Assembly: GCA_902729315.2 (NCBI GenBank)
Contig: LR746267.1
Location: 687,001-751,000, forward strand
Direction of reading: 5' to 3'
Source of the DNA: Spirodela intermedia
Lineage: Eukaryota > Streptophyta > Magnoliopsida > Alismatales > Araceae
Length of the DNA stretch: 64,000 nt
Positions 1 to 10,758 of the stretch are shown here, one piece after another; within the stretch, counting starts at the first letter, position 1; the number at the start of each line of letters is the position of its first letter. Made by a program: the position numbers and the translations under genes. The notes beneath the pieces were generated by a model. That model was not told the DNA's origin. It did no database searches and was given only the letters and a program-made list of their open reading frames with translations.

Positions 1-59
1 AGCCGATGCATGCGACTGTGGAAAAACCTAGAGATGCATACACAGAGAGAAAGTGGGGG

Positions 60-185
60 GGCGGGACGAGAGAGAGAGTGAGAGAGAGAGGGAGAGAATG
101 AAGGAATAGAGAGAGAGAGAAAGAGGGAATAGAGAGAGGGAGAGAAAGAGGAAATAGAGGGAGGGGAGAGAGAGAGAGAGAGACC
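60..185. repeat. Interrupted (GA)n purine tract
   Basis: This is a GA-rich microsatellite with GGGA, AATA and GGAA interruptions. The interruption pattern around 127-185 recurs almost exactly at about 30842-30900, so the two tracts look like copies of one dispersed sequence rather than independent slippage products. The flanking bases 1-59 and 186-529 show no convincing coding potential; short CT runs and a few in-frame stretches are all I see there. Confidence 0.8.
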
Positions 186-529
186 TTAGAAAGCCAAATC
201 GAACATCGGCAGATGGGCGAAAGAACGACGGATGGGTCAAATTCAAGCCTAAAAGTCTCCATCTTCTCTCTCTCTCCATTCCTGACGGTTATTCCCTTCT
301 ATGTTTTCTACGCCTGCTTCGGCTGCGCTTGCTCTTCCACATGAATAACAAAGAGCCCCTCTTCATGGGCTTCTCTCTAAACCCAGACCTTCAGAATGAT
401 TTTCCAGCTCCGACTCTGATTTCCCTGCAGAATGGAATTGTAGTTGCCCGTGTTATTTCGGAGATAATCAGGCGGCAATGGTCGAGATAATATCTATCAG
501 AGGGAGAATCCGCAGGTACCCGCCAGACC

Positions 530-809
530 TTGAGCCTTCCTCAAGTCTCTCGTTTACAATTAGAGATTTCCGGCAGACTTTTGGCTACTGTTGAGTTGAC
601 TCCGCTGACGAACGTAACCTTTGGGCCACAGCCGTGAACCAGCCCCTTCTCTCTCTCCCTCTCTCCATGACTGTCTGTTCGGTTGCCAGACTTCTTGTAC
701 CCCGGATATGGAGAAGAAGAAGGCCGCGATACCTCGTGAGTTATATGGTCAGACTAGGTGAGCTAGCCTTCTCTGTAGCTTCCATGAGGGAACACTTCAG
801 ACTTATCCC

Positions 810-847
<38 letters not shown>

Positions 848-938
848 TACTAGTCCAAAGAGATTTCCTACAAATATGGTTGCGGAGCCAGCGAAAGTAA
901 ACAACAAGCGAGAATCGGTGGATACCCTCTTCTCCTCC
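530..938 (+). promoter_or_regulatory. Promoter and 5' leader of the thaumatin-like gene
   Basis: This upstream region contains a W-box core (TTGACT, 596-601), the element bound by WRKY factors in many pathogenesis-related genes. It also has CT-rich pyrimidine patches at 647-668 and 812-843, just ahead of the coding start. A TATA-like GTTATATGG lies near 740. The region is duplicated at 3778-4130. In that copy a second W-box (TTGACC, 3867-3872) is intact where this copy reads GTAACC. Regulation by defence signalling is inferred from the gene family and these motifs. Confidence 0.5.
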
Positions 939-1610
939 ATGGCTTCCTCGCGCAGGCTCCCCGTTTCTCTTCTCTTCTTCCCTTTCCTCTTTACCCTCTC
1001 CCACGCCGCCACCATCACCGTCATCAACCGCTGCTCCAGAACTCTCTGGGCTGCCGCCTCCCCCGGCGGAGGCCGCCGGCTGGACTCCGGTCAGACCTGG
1101 ACGTTCAATGTCAACCCAGGAACCACCGGCGGCCGCGTGTGGGCTCGCACCGGCTGCTCCTTCGACGCCGCCGGCCGCGGCCGCTGCGAGACCGGCGACT
1201 GCGGCGGCCTCCTGGAGTGCCGCGGGTACGGGCAGGCGCCCAACACCCTGGCCGAGTACGCCCTCAACCAGTTCAGCAACCTCGACTTCTTCGATATCTC
1301 CCTGGTGGACGGCTTCAACGTGCCCATGGACTTCAGCCCAACTACCGGCGGGTGCCGCGGGATCCGCTGTGCCGCCGACATCGTGGGGCAGTGCCCGGCG
1401 GAGCTGAGGGCCCCCAGCGCGTGCAGGGACCCCTGCAACGTGTTCAAGACTGACAATTACTGCTGCAACTCCGGCAGCTGCACGCCGACCAACTACTCGA
1501 GGTTCTTCAAGGAGAGGTGCCCAGATGCCTACAGCTACCCCAAGGACGATGCCACGAGCACCTTCACCTGCCGCGCCGGCGGCAACTACAGGGTCGTCTT
1601 CTGTCCTTGA
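939..1610 (+). CDS. Thaumatin-like protein (PR-5/osmotin family), secreted
   Basis: This single-exon gene encodes 223 aa. The chosen ATG (939) sits in a strong context (CCATGGC) and opens a signal peptide, [18 protein letters not shown]..., with likely cleavage after SHA, so the mature protein begins ATITVINRC. An in-frame ATG at 876 would bury the signal peptide and is rejected. The mature part has 16 cysteines, the usual eight-disulfide thaumatin set. The family signature is present as [16 protein letters not shown], and the acidic-cleft region is seen in [18 protein letters not shown]. The protein stops at VVFCP with no C-terminal extension, so extracellular rather than vacuolar targeting is inferred. 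PR-5 proteins act in antifungal defence or osmotic stress. Coding GC is very high compared with the flanks. Confidence 0.96.
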   Translation: MASSRRLPVSLLFFPFLFTLSHAATITVINRCSRTLWAAASPGGGRRLDSGQTWTFNVNPGTTGGRVWARTGCSFDAAGRGRCETGDCGGLLECRGYGQAPNTLAEYALNQFSNLDFFDISLVDGFNVPMDFSPTTGGCRGIRCAADIVGQCPAELRAPSACRDPCNVFKTDNYCCNSGSCTPTNYSRFFKERCPDAYSYPKDDATSTFTCRAGGNYRVVFCP

Positions 1611-2793
1611 GCCGCCGTCTCGCCGCGGCCATGAACTCTTTCTTTCTTCCATGGGTCAAGCTTTTCGACCGGGCTATATAATAAGGAAATAAGGAGGGAT
1701 ATGTATCCCGCTTTCACGGTCTCAGAACCGTGATCGCTACTAATGCCACTCTGTTTACTAGCTAGAAATAAAATAATATTATGTTTGGAAATACGAGATA
1801 TGCCTCAGATGAAGAACAACTCTTCGCCAGAGGGACGGGTCACGAGTTATGATGGACGGCGCTTTTGATACTGACGAAGATAAGGACTCTTTGACGATCA
1901 CAGAACGTCCAACTTTTGCACGAACTTGTGGGGCTCTTGTTCTTCTGCGTGAGTAATAGGCTAAGAAATGGAGATTCCATAAGAAAACAAACAGACCAGA
2001 AAATGAAGGAGTGCAACAAGAACTGAAATTTCTCCAAATTATAGCTAAAACATGTCGAAAATAAGGTGTAGAGGTGAAAAAATACAACCCTAAATTTAGG
2101 TATTTTGCAATTAATAGTTTGACCTTTAAAGTCATAACAGTTACGTCATAAGCGAGATGTCTAGGGCTTCCACAAGTCACAGTGGTTCAAGCTTCTTCTC
2201 TTAGTTCAATAATTTTCTTTAAGGTTCTTTAGGGACTCTTATTTCCATTAAAAGTTTCGTTCATTTAATTTTTTTCTCATATAGATTTTTTATTTATAAT
2301 TACTAAGTGTAACAAGGTATAATTAACACCTTCGAAAGCCAACTTATGATAAGATATTAAGTGTATCTTAGTGAAATACGTGAAGAGAGAATCTGAGAGT
2401 AGGATTGTTTTGGCTTGGATAAAACAGCTAGAGAATTTTGTCTTCTGTGGTTGATTTCATTTTATATAAAATCTTACTAATATCATATCTTAAATTAAGA
2501 GAAGCCAATCCTTCTTGTCGTGTATTGTAAGACCTCACTAATAAGCTAACCCTATTTGGGTTTCTTATAATTTGAGGGATATGGTTTACAATGTGAAGAT
2601 GTATATTGTTTAGGTTTATGAGATAAATATCATCACTCTCTGCAGTCGGAAACATGTCGCTCAAACTATAGGAAATGTAAATATTTGGGTCTCATTGATT
2701 CAATAGGTTCTATGCTTGTATTTGAGTCTAGTAAAGTTGCAATCACTAAATTTGAAAACTTAGCTAGAAAATTATATGACTGTGATACTTATT

Positions 2794-3777
2794 TGGGGTT
2801 GGCCTTGTGTTGTTGTCTCTACTGGAAACTTCGTACCCTGAATTCAGTCTCCTGAAAATGTTCGTGATAGGGGACCTGGACTGCCGTTGACTTTTTACAC
2901 CTTTTCTCCTGGGTTCATCAGGATCCTATCCATCTATTTCCATGGAAGTTTTCTCGTCTCATAAATGGATCATTTTGAATGCACACATTATCCTGCAATG
3001 ATATGTTGACTTTTACGGGATTGACGACTGTAAAAGGAGAGGTTCTACCTCCGTTGACACTTTCTTTCTATCTCCCTCTCTTTCTTAATCGTAGGTTGAC
3101 TTTTTATTTGACTCGTGGGAACACATCGCATTATCCTACAATGATCTATCCAGTTTTAAAGGGATTGACGAGTCCAAAAGTCATAAACTACTGAATTTCT
3201 TCTTTGGATTATTAAGATCCATGAAGTCAACGAGGAGAGAGAACTTCAACCGTAGGATCTTGGTGCTGGATGCCAGTTGGCCGAGTAAGCTCAAAAGGCC
3301 GCCTTGGCCAGCCAGCTCATTTCTTTCTAAGATTAGGCCCATTAAAAGCTGGGAATAAAAATTTGGGCCTCGAAGTTTGCTTAAAAGTGGTTTTTTTTTC
3401 TTCATCTTGATAATTCCAAAATAATTTTACTCTGTGGTGGGATTCTATTAATTTTCTAAGCAAAACCATGGTTGTGGCCCTAATCAGCACGAGGTGTAGG
3501 CTTTATATGCCCTTGGAAGCCAATCACGTGGCAGATAAGATCAATCCCCCCCCGTGCTGCCCAGGATATTGACCTCCCTTCCAATAATGACTTTTGATCT
3601 GATCTGGAGTGGGCCCCACGGTTTTCCTTTTCCCCCGCCATCATTTACCATGATGAAAGCTGTCTCTAGGTGAGAGATGTTGTTATATAAATAGTAAGCA
3701 TCCAGAAACGGGCAGCACAAGATGGAGTGCCAAAATCTGTCATGGCAAGGTCAACTCAGCGCGATGATTAGATTCAT
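2794..3777. other. Intergenic spacer with clustered TTGAC (W-box-like) motifs
   Basis: No gene is seen. TTGAC cores occur near 2887, 3005, 3021, 3055, 3094 and 3165. A diverged local duplication is visible: ACACATTATCCTGCAATGAT near 2983 against a similar stretch near 3124, each followed by a GGGATTGACGA motif. The region lies between the two copies of the tandem duplication. Confidence 0.5.
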
Positions 3778-4056
3778 GACCTTGACCCTTCCTCGTGCCT
3801 CTCGTTTACAATTATAGATTTCCGGCAGACTTTTGGCTACTGTTGGGTTGACTCCGCTGACGAACGTTGACCTTTGGGCCGGAGCCGTGAGTCTCAGCCC
3901 CTTCTCTCTCCTCTCTCTCTCTCTCCCTCTCTCCATGACTGTCTGTTCGATTGCCTGGAGAAGAAGAAGGCCGCGATAACTCGTGAGTTATATGGTCAGA
4001 CTAGGTGAGCTAGCCTTCTCTGTAGCTTCCATGAAGGAACACTTCAGACTTATCCC

Positions 4057-4097
<41 letters not shown>

Positions 4098-4155
4098 ATC
4101 TGCTATTCCAAAGAGATTTCCTACAAAACTTCCAACTTTTACACAAACTTGTGCG

Positions 4156-5229
4156 CCTTTTTTTTTTGTTTTATATAAGGGGCTTATGTTGCCAATTCAA
4201 GCAGATATTCCTCCTAGATCGTTCTCCTCAATGTTCCTATAGGCTCAAAAAAGCGCGTCCAGCCCACAAGACGTTTCTCCCCCTACCAGCGGGCGGTGAT
4301 GTGCGCCGCTTCCAAGCACGACTGCGTGGCGTCCACACTGCGCCCCCCTTCCCCACCCCCCCTCACGAGCAGTTCAAATTGAGTTCTCCCGGTGCCGGCG
4401 CTGCTATGCGTCACGCCCCTTCCAAGTCATCCGCCAGGGTTACGCGCTCCAACGTCTCAGCCTCCTCTGACCACTGCGAAGCAAACCGTGCCGCCTTGCG
4501 CCTCTTCTGCGTGCTGACGAGCACCTTGACCGCGTCAGGCCTCGTCGATGCCATACCCGAGTTACGCGGTTCCACGCCTCAGCCTCTGCTGCTCGCGGCG
4601 TGGCAAGCCGTGCCTCTCACGCCTGCCGACGATCACCTTGACCGCATCACGCCCCGTCGATACCATCCGCCCGGGTTTCGCGCTCCCATGCCTCAGCCTC
4701 CGCTACTCACGGCGTGGCAAGCCGCGCCGTCGTGCGCCTCTCACGCCTGCCGACGAGCGTCCCCCCCCGGTCCAGCGCTTTCACGCGCGGTCCTCCACTG
4801 CTTACGCGTAGCAGGCCGTGCAGCCGCTCGCCTGGCTTCAAGCGGCGGAACTCCTGGCCTTCCCGCGATCGTCGTCGCCTGGCTGTTCCACAAGCATCCT
4901 CGCGCAGGCCACTCCGGGACAAGCGACCTGGAGCCGGCGCTGTTAGGTGCCGAACAAGCGCATGCCGCCGGCGCGGCTACGCTCCGGTGTCTGCTGCGGG
5001 TCCCCCAGCTGTGCCCACGCCGTCCAGCAAAGTACCGCGAGCCCCGCGCACCTCCAGCCGTGCCGGCGCCATTCCGTACGACACTGCGCGCCAATCATAC
5101 GGACCATCGTGCAGCCTCCAGCCGCCGATGGGGTCCCGGGCACCGCAGGATACTTGATGTTGAGGTAAGAGAGACGATTCCGTCCTGCATATACCCTCGA
5201 AGGATTACCGAGGGGGGCGAAACCATCCC
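4156..5229 (-). mobile_element. GC-rich retroposon-like insertion with poly(A) tail and 8-bp target duplication
   Basis: The insertion is flanked by CTTGTGCG (4148-4155) and CTTGTGCG (5230-5237). The matching site in copy A (near 1925) is uninterrupted and reads CTTGTGGGG. The left end carries a T10 run, so on the minus strand the element ends in a short poly(A). That layout fits insertion by target-primed reverse transcription of a LINE/SINE-type or processed sequence. The interior is GC-rich, unlike its AT-rich surroundings, and holds ~115-120 bp tandem repeats. No reverse transcriptase or recognisable protein is visible. The long plus-strand frame across it (3983-5257) is compositional. 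The element family is unknown to me. Confidence 0.65.
4438..4795. repeat. GC-rich tandem repeat, about 3 units of 115-120 bp
   Basis: Successive units begin near 4440, 4561 and 4676. They share TTACGCGCTCC-like starts, CCTCAGCCTC, GGCGTGGCAAGCCG and CTCACGCCTGCCGACGA blocks, and a CTTGACCGCATCACGCC-like middle. Units are diverged. The array lies inside the 1.07 kb insertion. Confidence 0.7.
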
Positions 5230-6108
5230 CTTGTGCGGCTCTTGTTCTTCTACGTGAATATTAGGCAGAGAAATGGAGATTCTATAAGACCAAAAAAAGA
5301 AGAAGACCAGAAAATGTAGTGCGGCAAGAACTGAGATTTCCCAAAATAATAGACAAAATATGTCGAAAATAGATGAGCAAAAATGTAATCCTATATATAG
5401 GGATTATGCTAAAGCTTTTTACAATTAATAGTTTGGCCTTAACAGTCGTAACAGTCCTATCAAAAGTGAGATGTCGGGGGTTTTCACAAATCACAACAGT
5501 TCAATTTTTCTCTCTTAGTCCAAAAATTCTCTTTAAGCTTCTTTAGGTGTTCTTATTCCCTTTAAAATTTATTTAGTTTCGTTCATTTATTGTTGTTTCA
5601 TATGTTTTTTTCACTTATAGTTATTAGGTGTAAAAAGGTATAATTAACACCTTGGAAAGCCAACTTAGAATAAGAGATTAGACGTTTCTTAGTGTAATAC
5701 TTGAAGAAAGAATTTGATGGTAGGATAGGTTTTGGCTCAGATAAAATGACTATATAATTTTTTTGTCTTATGTGGTTGATTTCATTTTGTAAAATTTTAT
5801 TTCCACAATCATATCTTAAATTAAGACAAGAGAAACCCTCTTGTAGTCTATTGTAAGACCCTGCTAATAAGCCAACACTCTTATCATTTGAGGGATATGG
5901 TTCACAATGTGAAGATGTGTGATGTTTAGGTTTGTGACCATAAATATCATCACTCTTTGCAGTTTGAAGCATGTCCCTAAAATTATAACAAATGTATTTA
6001 GTTGTGTCTCATTGATTCAATAGGGTTCTATGCTTGTTTGAGTCTAGTAAAGTTGCAATCACTAATTTTGGAAACTTCGCTGGAAAACTGTATGCTTGTG
6101 ATAATTAT

Positions 6109-7810
6109 TCAAGTTACACATTTATGACTCACTATATTTTAATTAAATATTGAGTGTCTCATACATTTTCTCTATTGAAAACATATTAAAACATGATCGA
6201 TTGAGACATGTTGGGTCTGATGGACCGATAAAGAAACATAAGTCATCATATTGCTTTTTGGAATGGTTAAAATAATAAGAAATCTGATGTGACATATGAG
6301 GGACACTATAGTTGAGTATGAAAGCCACATAGTTTATAACAATTTGACACCTCTAAGGTATTCCACTATCTGCAGTTGGACTCTCTATCTATTATCCAGA
6401 ATAATACATACAACTGAACATCACTTATCAACTCTCTTCTAATAAATTCAACTCTAGAATATTGGACACTTTAGTGAGTTAAGGAAGAGAGCCACACTCT
6501 TTTACTATACCTATTATACTTGGTATTCTGCTATCTATGGATAATACAAATGGTTGAAATCACACATCAACTCACCTCTACTAAATTCATGACTCTAGTA
6601 AATCTGATACCTCAAGTATTTTTAGATTTCATGGCTATTGCAACTCAATAATCTAAAAATGCCAAATGACCGCAAGCATTTTTTACTACAACCAGTGTGA
6701 ACTAAATAACATCAAAGATAAAGAAATTAAACTATAAATAGGTTGTTTTGAAACTTCTTTTTAGATCGATGTGTTAGACTTGAATTATAAGTTATTTTCA
6801 TAACTTCAACATCTTGTAAAAGTATCAATGGGTCTTGGAATATGTAGTTCTTCACAAATTAGGATACACTCTTGATTGAAAATCGTTTTACAACTTAAGA
6901 TTTAATGCCATATATTAAGATTGAATATGATGTAGTGTTTTATAGTGCAAAGTCCATGCACTAAGATATGTGGCTTCATATATTGACTTATCAATGTACT
7001 ACTCTTAAGTTTGATGGTTATATTTGGCAATGTAAATTTAGTATATTGAGATATTAGTTTTAGTATACTATATTATTCTACAAGATATTTTTCATGTACT
7101 AAAATCTTGAGGATACTATTTTAGCTTATTTACATATAGTTCCTGATTTTGATACTTCTTTACAACATAATTTACATTGACTGAAATATTGAGCTTAATA
7201 TGCTCAAAATTTAATTTCTTGCATATTGACATATGAAGATTGATTTACTCTATTATCCAGTCTAGTTTTTTTAGAATTAATTGTGATACACTTTTTTATT
7301 TCTACAAAATAATTTGTCATACACCAAAATATAAAGCCTCATATGCTCATTTATTTTATAATAAGTATATTTATTGAAAGTTAAACCTCACATATTGCAT
7401 CCGTTTACAAAAAAAGTTATTTACTAAAATTTAAGACTAAATTGCTTCACTATTTTATAAAAATTTCATATAATGAAGTATAGCACTTCACATTCTACAC
7501 AATTCCATGACATTAACTTTTCAAATGCACTTTCTTCTCTTTACCTCATAATTCTAAGCTACTATAAATTTTTACCATCCAAATATTTTCTATTGATCTT
7601 AAATTTACATTAGAGTATAATATGAAATGAACTTTTTGGCCATTAGAGTTTTACATTAGAGTTTTGTGAATTTCACAACTTATCTGGCATTTTGAAGTTA
7701 ACAATCATATGCAAGCCAAATTGATATATTTTTTAAGATTATTAAGAGATCACATGATAACTTAACTTTATATATTGAGATGCTTGTGGTATCAAAAAAA
7801 TTCATAGTAA
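6109..7810. other. AT-rich intergenic DNA, no gene seen
   Basis: No gene, RNA or clear repeat boundary is visible. A short minus-strand frame at 6143-6328 resembles nothing I recognise. Composition is like the transposon-rich ground to the right. Confidence 0.5.
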
Positions 7811-8286
7811 AGATGGAATGTGTTATTTTGTCACATAATGATGAAACTCAATATTTATTTTTCCTATTTGTTGTAAAGAACTCTTAGGCCAATTAACTAT
7901 TACACATAATAAATATGATTCAATTTGTGAAGATGGAATGTATTATTTTGTCACATAATGATGAAACTCAATATTTATTTTTCCTATTTGTTGTAAAGAA
8001 CTATTGGGCCAATTAACTATTACACATAATAAATATGATTCAGTTTGTGAGATGGAATGTGTTATTTTGTCACATAATGATGAAATTCAATATTTGTTTT
8101 TCCTATTTGTTGTAAAGAACTATTAGGCCAATTAACTAGTACACATAATAAATATGATTCAGTTTGTGAGATGGAATGTGTTATTTTGTCACATAATGAT
8201 GAAAGTCGATATTTATTTTTCCTATTTGTTGTAACCAACTATTAGACCAATTAACTAGTACACATAATAAATATGATTCAATTTGT
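7811..8286. repeat. Tandem repeat, 4 x ~119 bp
   Basis: Four near-identical head-to-tail units start near 7811, 7930, 8049 and 8168. Each begins AGATGGAATGTGTTATTTTG or a close variant and carries CACATAATGATGAAA, TTTTTCCTATTTGTTGTAA and GGCCAATTAACTA before AATATGATTCA(A/G)TTTGTGA. Units differ at a few positions only. The array has no reading frame and no flanking palindromes. The following 8287-9112 is AT-rich with no gene. Confidence 0.92.
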
Positions 8287-9112
8287 GAAGACATTATTTT
8301 ATTCATGAAATACCAACACCTATTAATCAACAATTGAGTAAAGTGATAAAAATAAAAAATAAAAAAATAAAAAATAATCGATACAATTAATTAAAAAAAC
8401 TTGCTTAATTTGATTAAAAATTGTATATGTGTGTGGTTTGGGGGGGGATGGGGCATTAGTAATTGAAAATTGTATTCTTAAGATAATTCATGTTAATGAA
8501 TTAATTAAAACTCCATATCAGTTTAAAATAATTTAAAGTTAAGAACTTATCTTGGAAAAGTTTCCCATACTTGAAAATAATAAGAGATGGCTAGGAAAAA
8601 AATGTTATATCATTTTTAAAATTAATGTAGAAAATATCAATACTAATTAATTTCTTATGATTAAAACCAAATATCTAGAAAATATAACTTTTCTATCATG
8701 AAAATTCATCCGATTAATTGTATTTGTTATGAAGATGTTGTTAGTTTTGCTTTGATATTATACAAGAGGGGGGTAAATTAGAATTTTTTGTATTCTTGTT
8801 GCTCAATTGTTAGACACAATAGATTGAGATTCACATACAATCAATGAGACATTGCTATCTTGGGACAAGGTCTTTTGATTTCACTATGATGAATGACCAC
8901 TAAATATGAAACTCAACCAATTTGTGTTAAATCATAACACTCCAATGACCGACCACTAAATAAGCAAGCCTCAACAAGCCTATGTGCTGAAGTTTCAACC
9001 TATAACAAAGTATTCAATATTGAGTATTCTTACTAAATAAGCCCATAGCTTCTTTGAAAAATCTCTCTTAAATGGAAGAAGTTTTAATTGAAGGGTGATG
9101 TCATTCAAGGCC
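8287..9112. other. AT-rich DNA, probably an older element split by the LTR retrotransposon
   Basis: No gene is visible. Bases 8700-8790 (GTTGTTAGTTTTGCTTTGAT followed by AGAGGGGGGTAAATTAGAA) resemble the end region of Copia-type elements. The sequence resumes after 16447 beyond the inserted element. Assignment is tentative. Confidence 0.3.
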
Positions 9113-10758
9113 TGATGTGACTTAGTCATTGTATATTAAATCATGTAAATCTAAAATTATAAAAAATATAAAATATGATTTTTTAGATATTTAGAAGTAT
9201 TTCTGAACAAATATATCAATTATAATTCAATAAAACTTTCAAAAAAGTGATAATTTTCCAAGTCGATCACATTGATGTAATATAATATTTGGTTATTATT
9301 CAGAATTGTTTTTCAAAAAATACTATTTTCTATAAATTTTATACTAGGAAATGAAAAGAAAATATACTTAAAATTCACAAAAAAAGAAACAAGAGTGAGG
9401 ACATCAAGATGATGTCAGCCCCCAGCGAATGCGAATCAGGTAAAAATAAAGTTCTACCCGACGATTCTTACATAAGTAATTACAGATGATTTAGTTAATC
9501 AAATTAAGATCTGTAACAATCGAAAGAATTATAATGAAATAAAGTATATCTTGGTAAATTTAAAATCAATAAATTATCACTAAATGAAACGAAAATTAAG
9601 TTGAAAGTAGGAAAATAGAGTTTCAACGTTGTGGTGGCAATGTATCAGTGATGCACTAGCATCTTGAGCGTTCAAAAGGATTGTCGTGTAATGTTTGTGG
9701 CCTCAAAGACTTTCCTTAGACAAGGACAACGTGGATAATCTCTAGATCTTCTTGTAAAGTCTAGAGATCAATGAAATGGGTCGTCGAATTGTCTCCGACG
9801 GGTGTCACCTGGCAGAGTAGAATAACAACGACTTTGCAACTCTTTGACAATTGTTACCCAGTAGAAAGGAGCTAGATGGAGGTGGGGCACGTATTAGGGA
9901 GCTTCATTCTCAAGTTTATGTAATAAGAGGAGGCTCTTCATTGCATCTGGTACGCTCTCAAGAAGTGGCGACTCATCTCTTGGCGGATTGTCCTCTTTCT
10001 GACGACGGCTTGTTCATCGATCAATCTAAGATGCTTTACTCAATAGATTCACCATCCTTTTATTGCAAATCGTTCAATAATTTTAGTAACAATGCTCTGC
10101 GAATCGCGTTGATGAGATTTTCACTAATGATCCATCAATTCTAGTTGCTTAATCCTTTATTGACGATCTGCAGGAAAGTCGTCATAATCAAATAAAAAAT
10201 ATGAGTTTTGGCTCTAGGAGGATTTAAACCTGTGCTGGTTGCTTGCCCTTTTTGGAGAAGGTGTGACACGGGTTTAGTCCCACATTGGTTGTGCGCTGAA
10301 GTCTCTGACAAATATATAGTAATATCACATTTCTGATCAAGCCTCTTTCTCGTGCGTGTACGACCACTCTTTGCCCCACAACTAGCTGGCCACTGGTGAT
10401 GTGGAAGGGGAGTGGTGCATATGTGCCCTTATTGGTCGAAGCCGCTCGAGCCCCTACTTGCAGCTTTTCCCCAACTATGCTTCCGACCCGCTTCCGACCC
10501 GCTTGTAAGCCCGACTGGCCAGTGGGTCCCCCTCATTTTGCTTTATTTTTTTAATTTCTTTTTCTTCATTTATCTCAAAACTAAGACGGTAAATATCATA
10601 TAAATTTATATAAAATCACATAATTACCTAAAAATTCACGTTAATCAATTGAAAACCACTTTTTGCACTTTAACACAAATATAAGTCTATTTATCATGAG
10701 TTAAGACTAAAATTATATTATTTACTAATTATTAGCTCATGATAATGAGTACTTATCA
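9113..10758 (-). repeat. 3' LTR of the gypsy-type element
   Basis: This is a direct repeat of 14802-16442, with TG/CA termini on both strands and preceded by AGGCC. The small plus-strand frame 9851-10144 has a broken counterpart at the same place in the other LTR and is not a gene. Confidence 0.9.

Larger units (their letters stand above)
530..2793 (+). repeat. Tandem duplication, copy A (contains the thaumatin gene)
   Basis: Bases 530-870 match 3778-4134, and 1908-2793 match about 4138-6108 (interrupted there by an insertion), at visibly high but imperfect identity. Copy A keeps the thaumatin coding region (939-1610) and its 3' flank. After the stop, 1611-2793 is AT-rich with no further gene visible; the ORFs at 1779-2180 and 2428-2664 on the minus strand have no family resemblance I recognise. 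Confidence 0.85.
3778..6108 (+). repeat. Tandem duplication, copy B (thaumatin coding region deleted)
   Basis: The promoter-like part (3778-4134) and 3'-flank part (about 4138-6108, less the insertion) match copy A. Sequence equivalent to 871-1907, that is the whole thaumatin coding region, is missing: TTTCCTACAAA runs straight into CTTCCAACTTTTACACAAAC. The copy is therefore a promoter-plus-3'-flank relic with no gene of its own. It retains two W-box cores (3848-3853 and 3867-3872) and a (CT)n tract at 4062-4096. Confidence 0.85.

Noticed and set aside
876-938. Upstream in-frame ATG extending the thaumatin protein by 21 residues
   Set aside because: The extension is polar and would place the signal peptide internally; the ATG at 939 has a better context and gives a standard secretory N-terminus.
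843-1652. 269-codon minus-strand open frame opposite the thaumatin gene
   Set aside because: It mirrors a very GC-rich coding region and has no domain; the plus strand has signal peptide, 16 cysteines and the thaumatin signature.
3983-5257. 424-codon plus-strand frame
   Set aside because: It crosses a CT microsatellite and the GC-rich insertion; low-complexity composition with no domain and no splice logic.
7811-8286. CRISPR-like repeat array
   Set aside because: The units are contiguous ~119-bp tandem copies without unique spacers, in a plant nuclear context.
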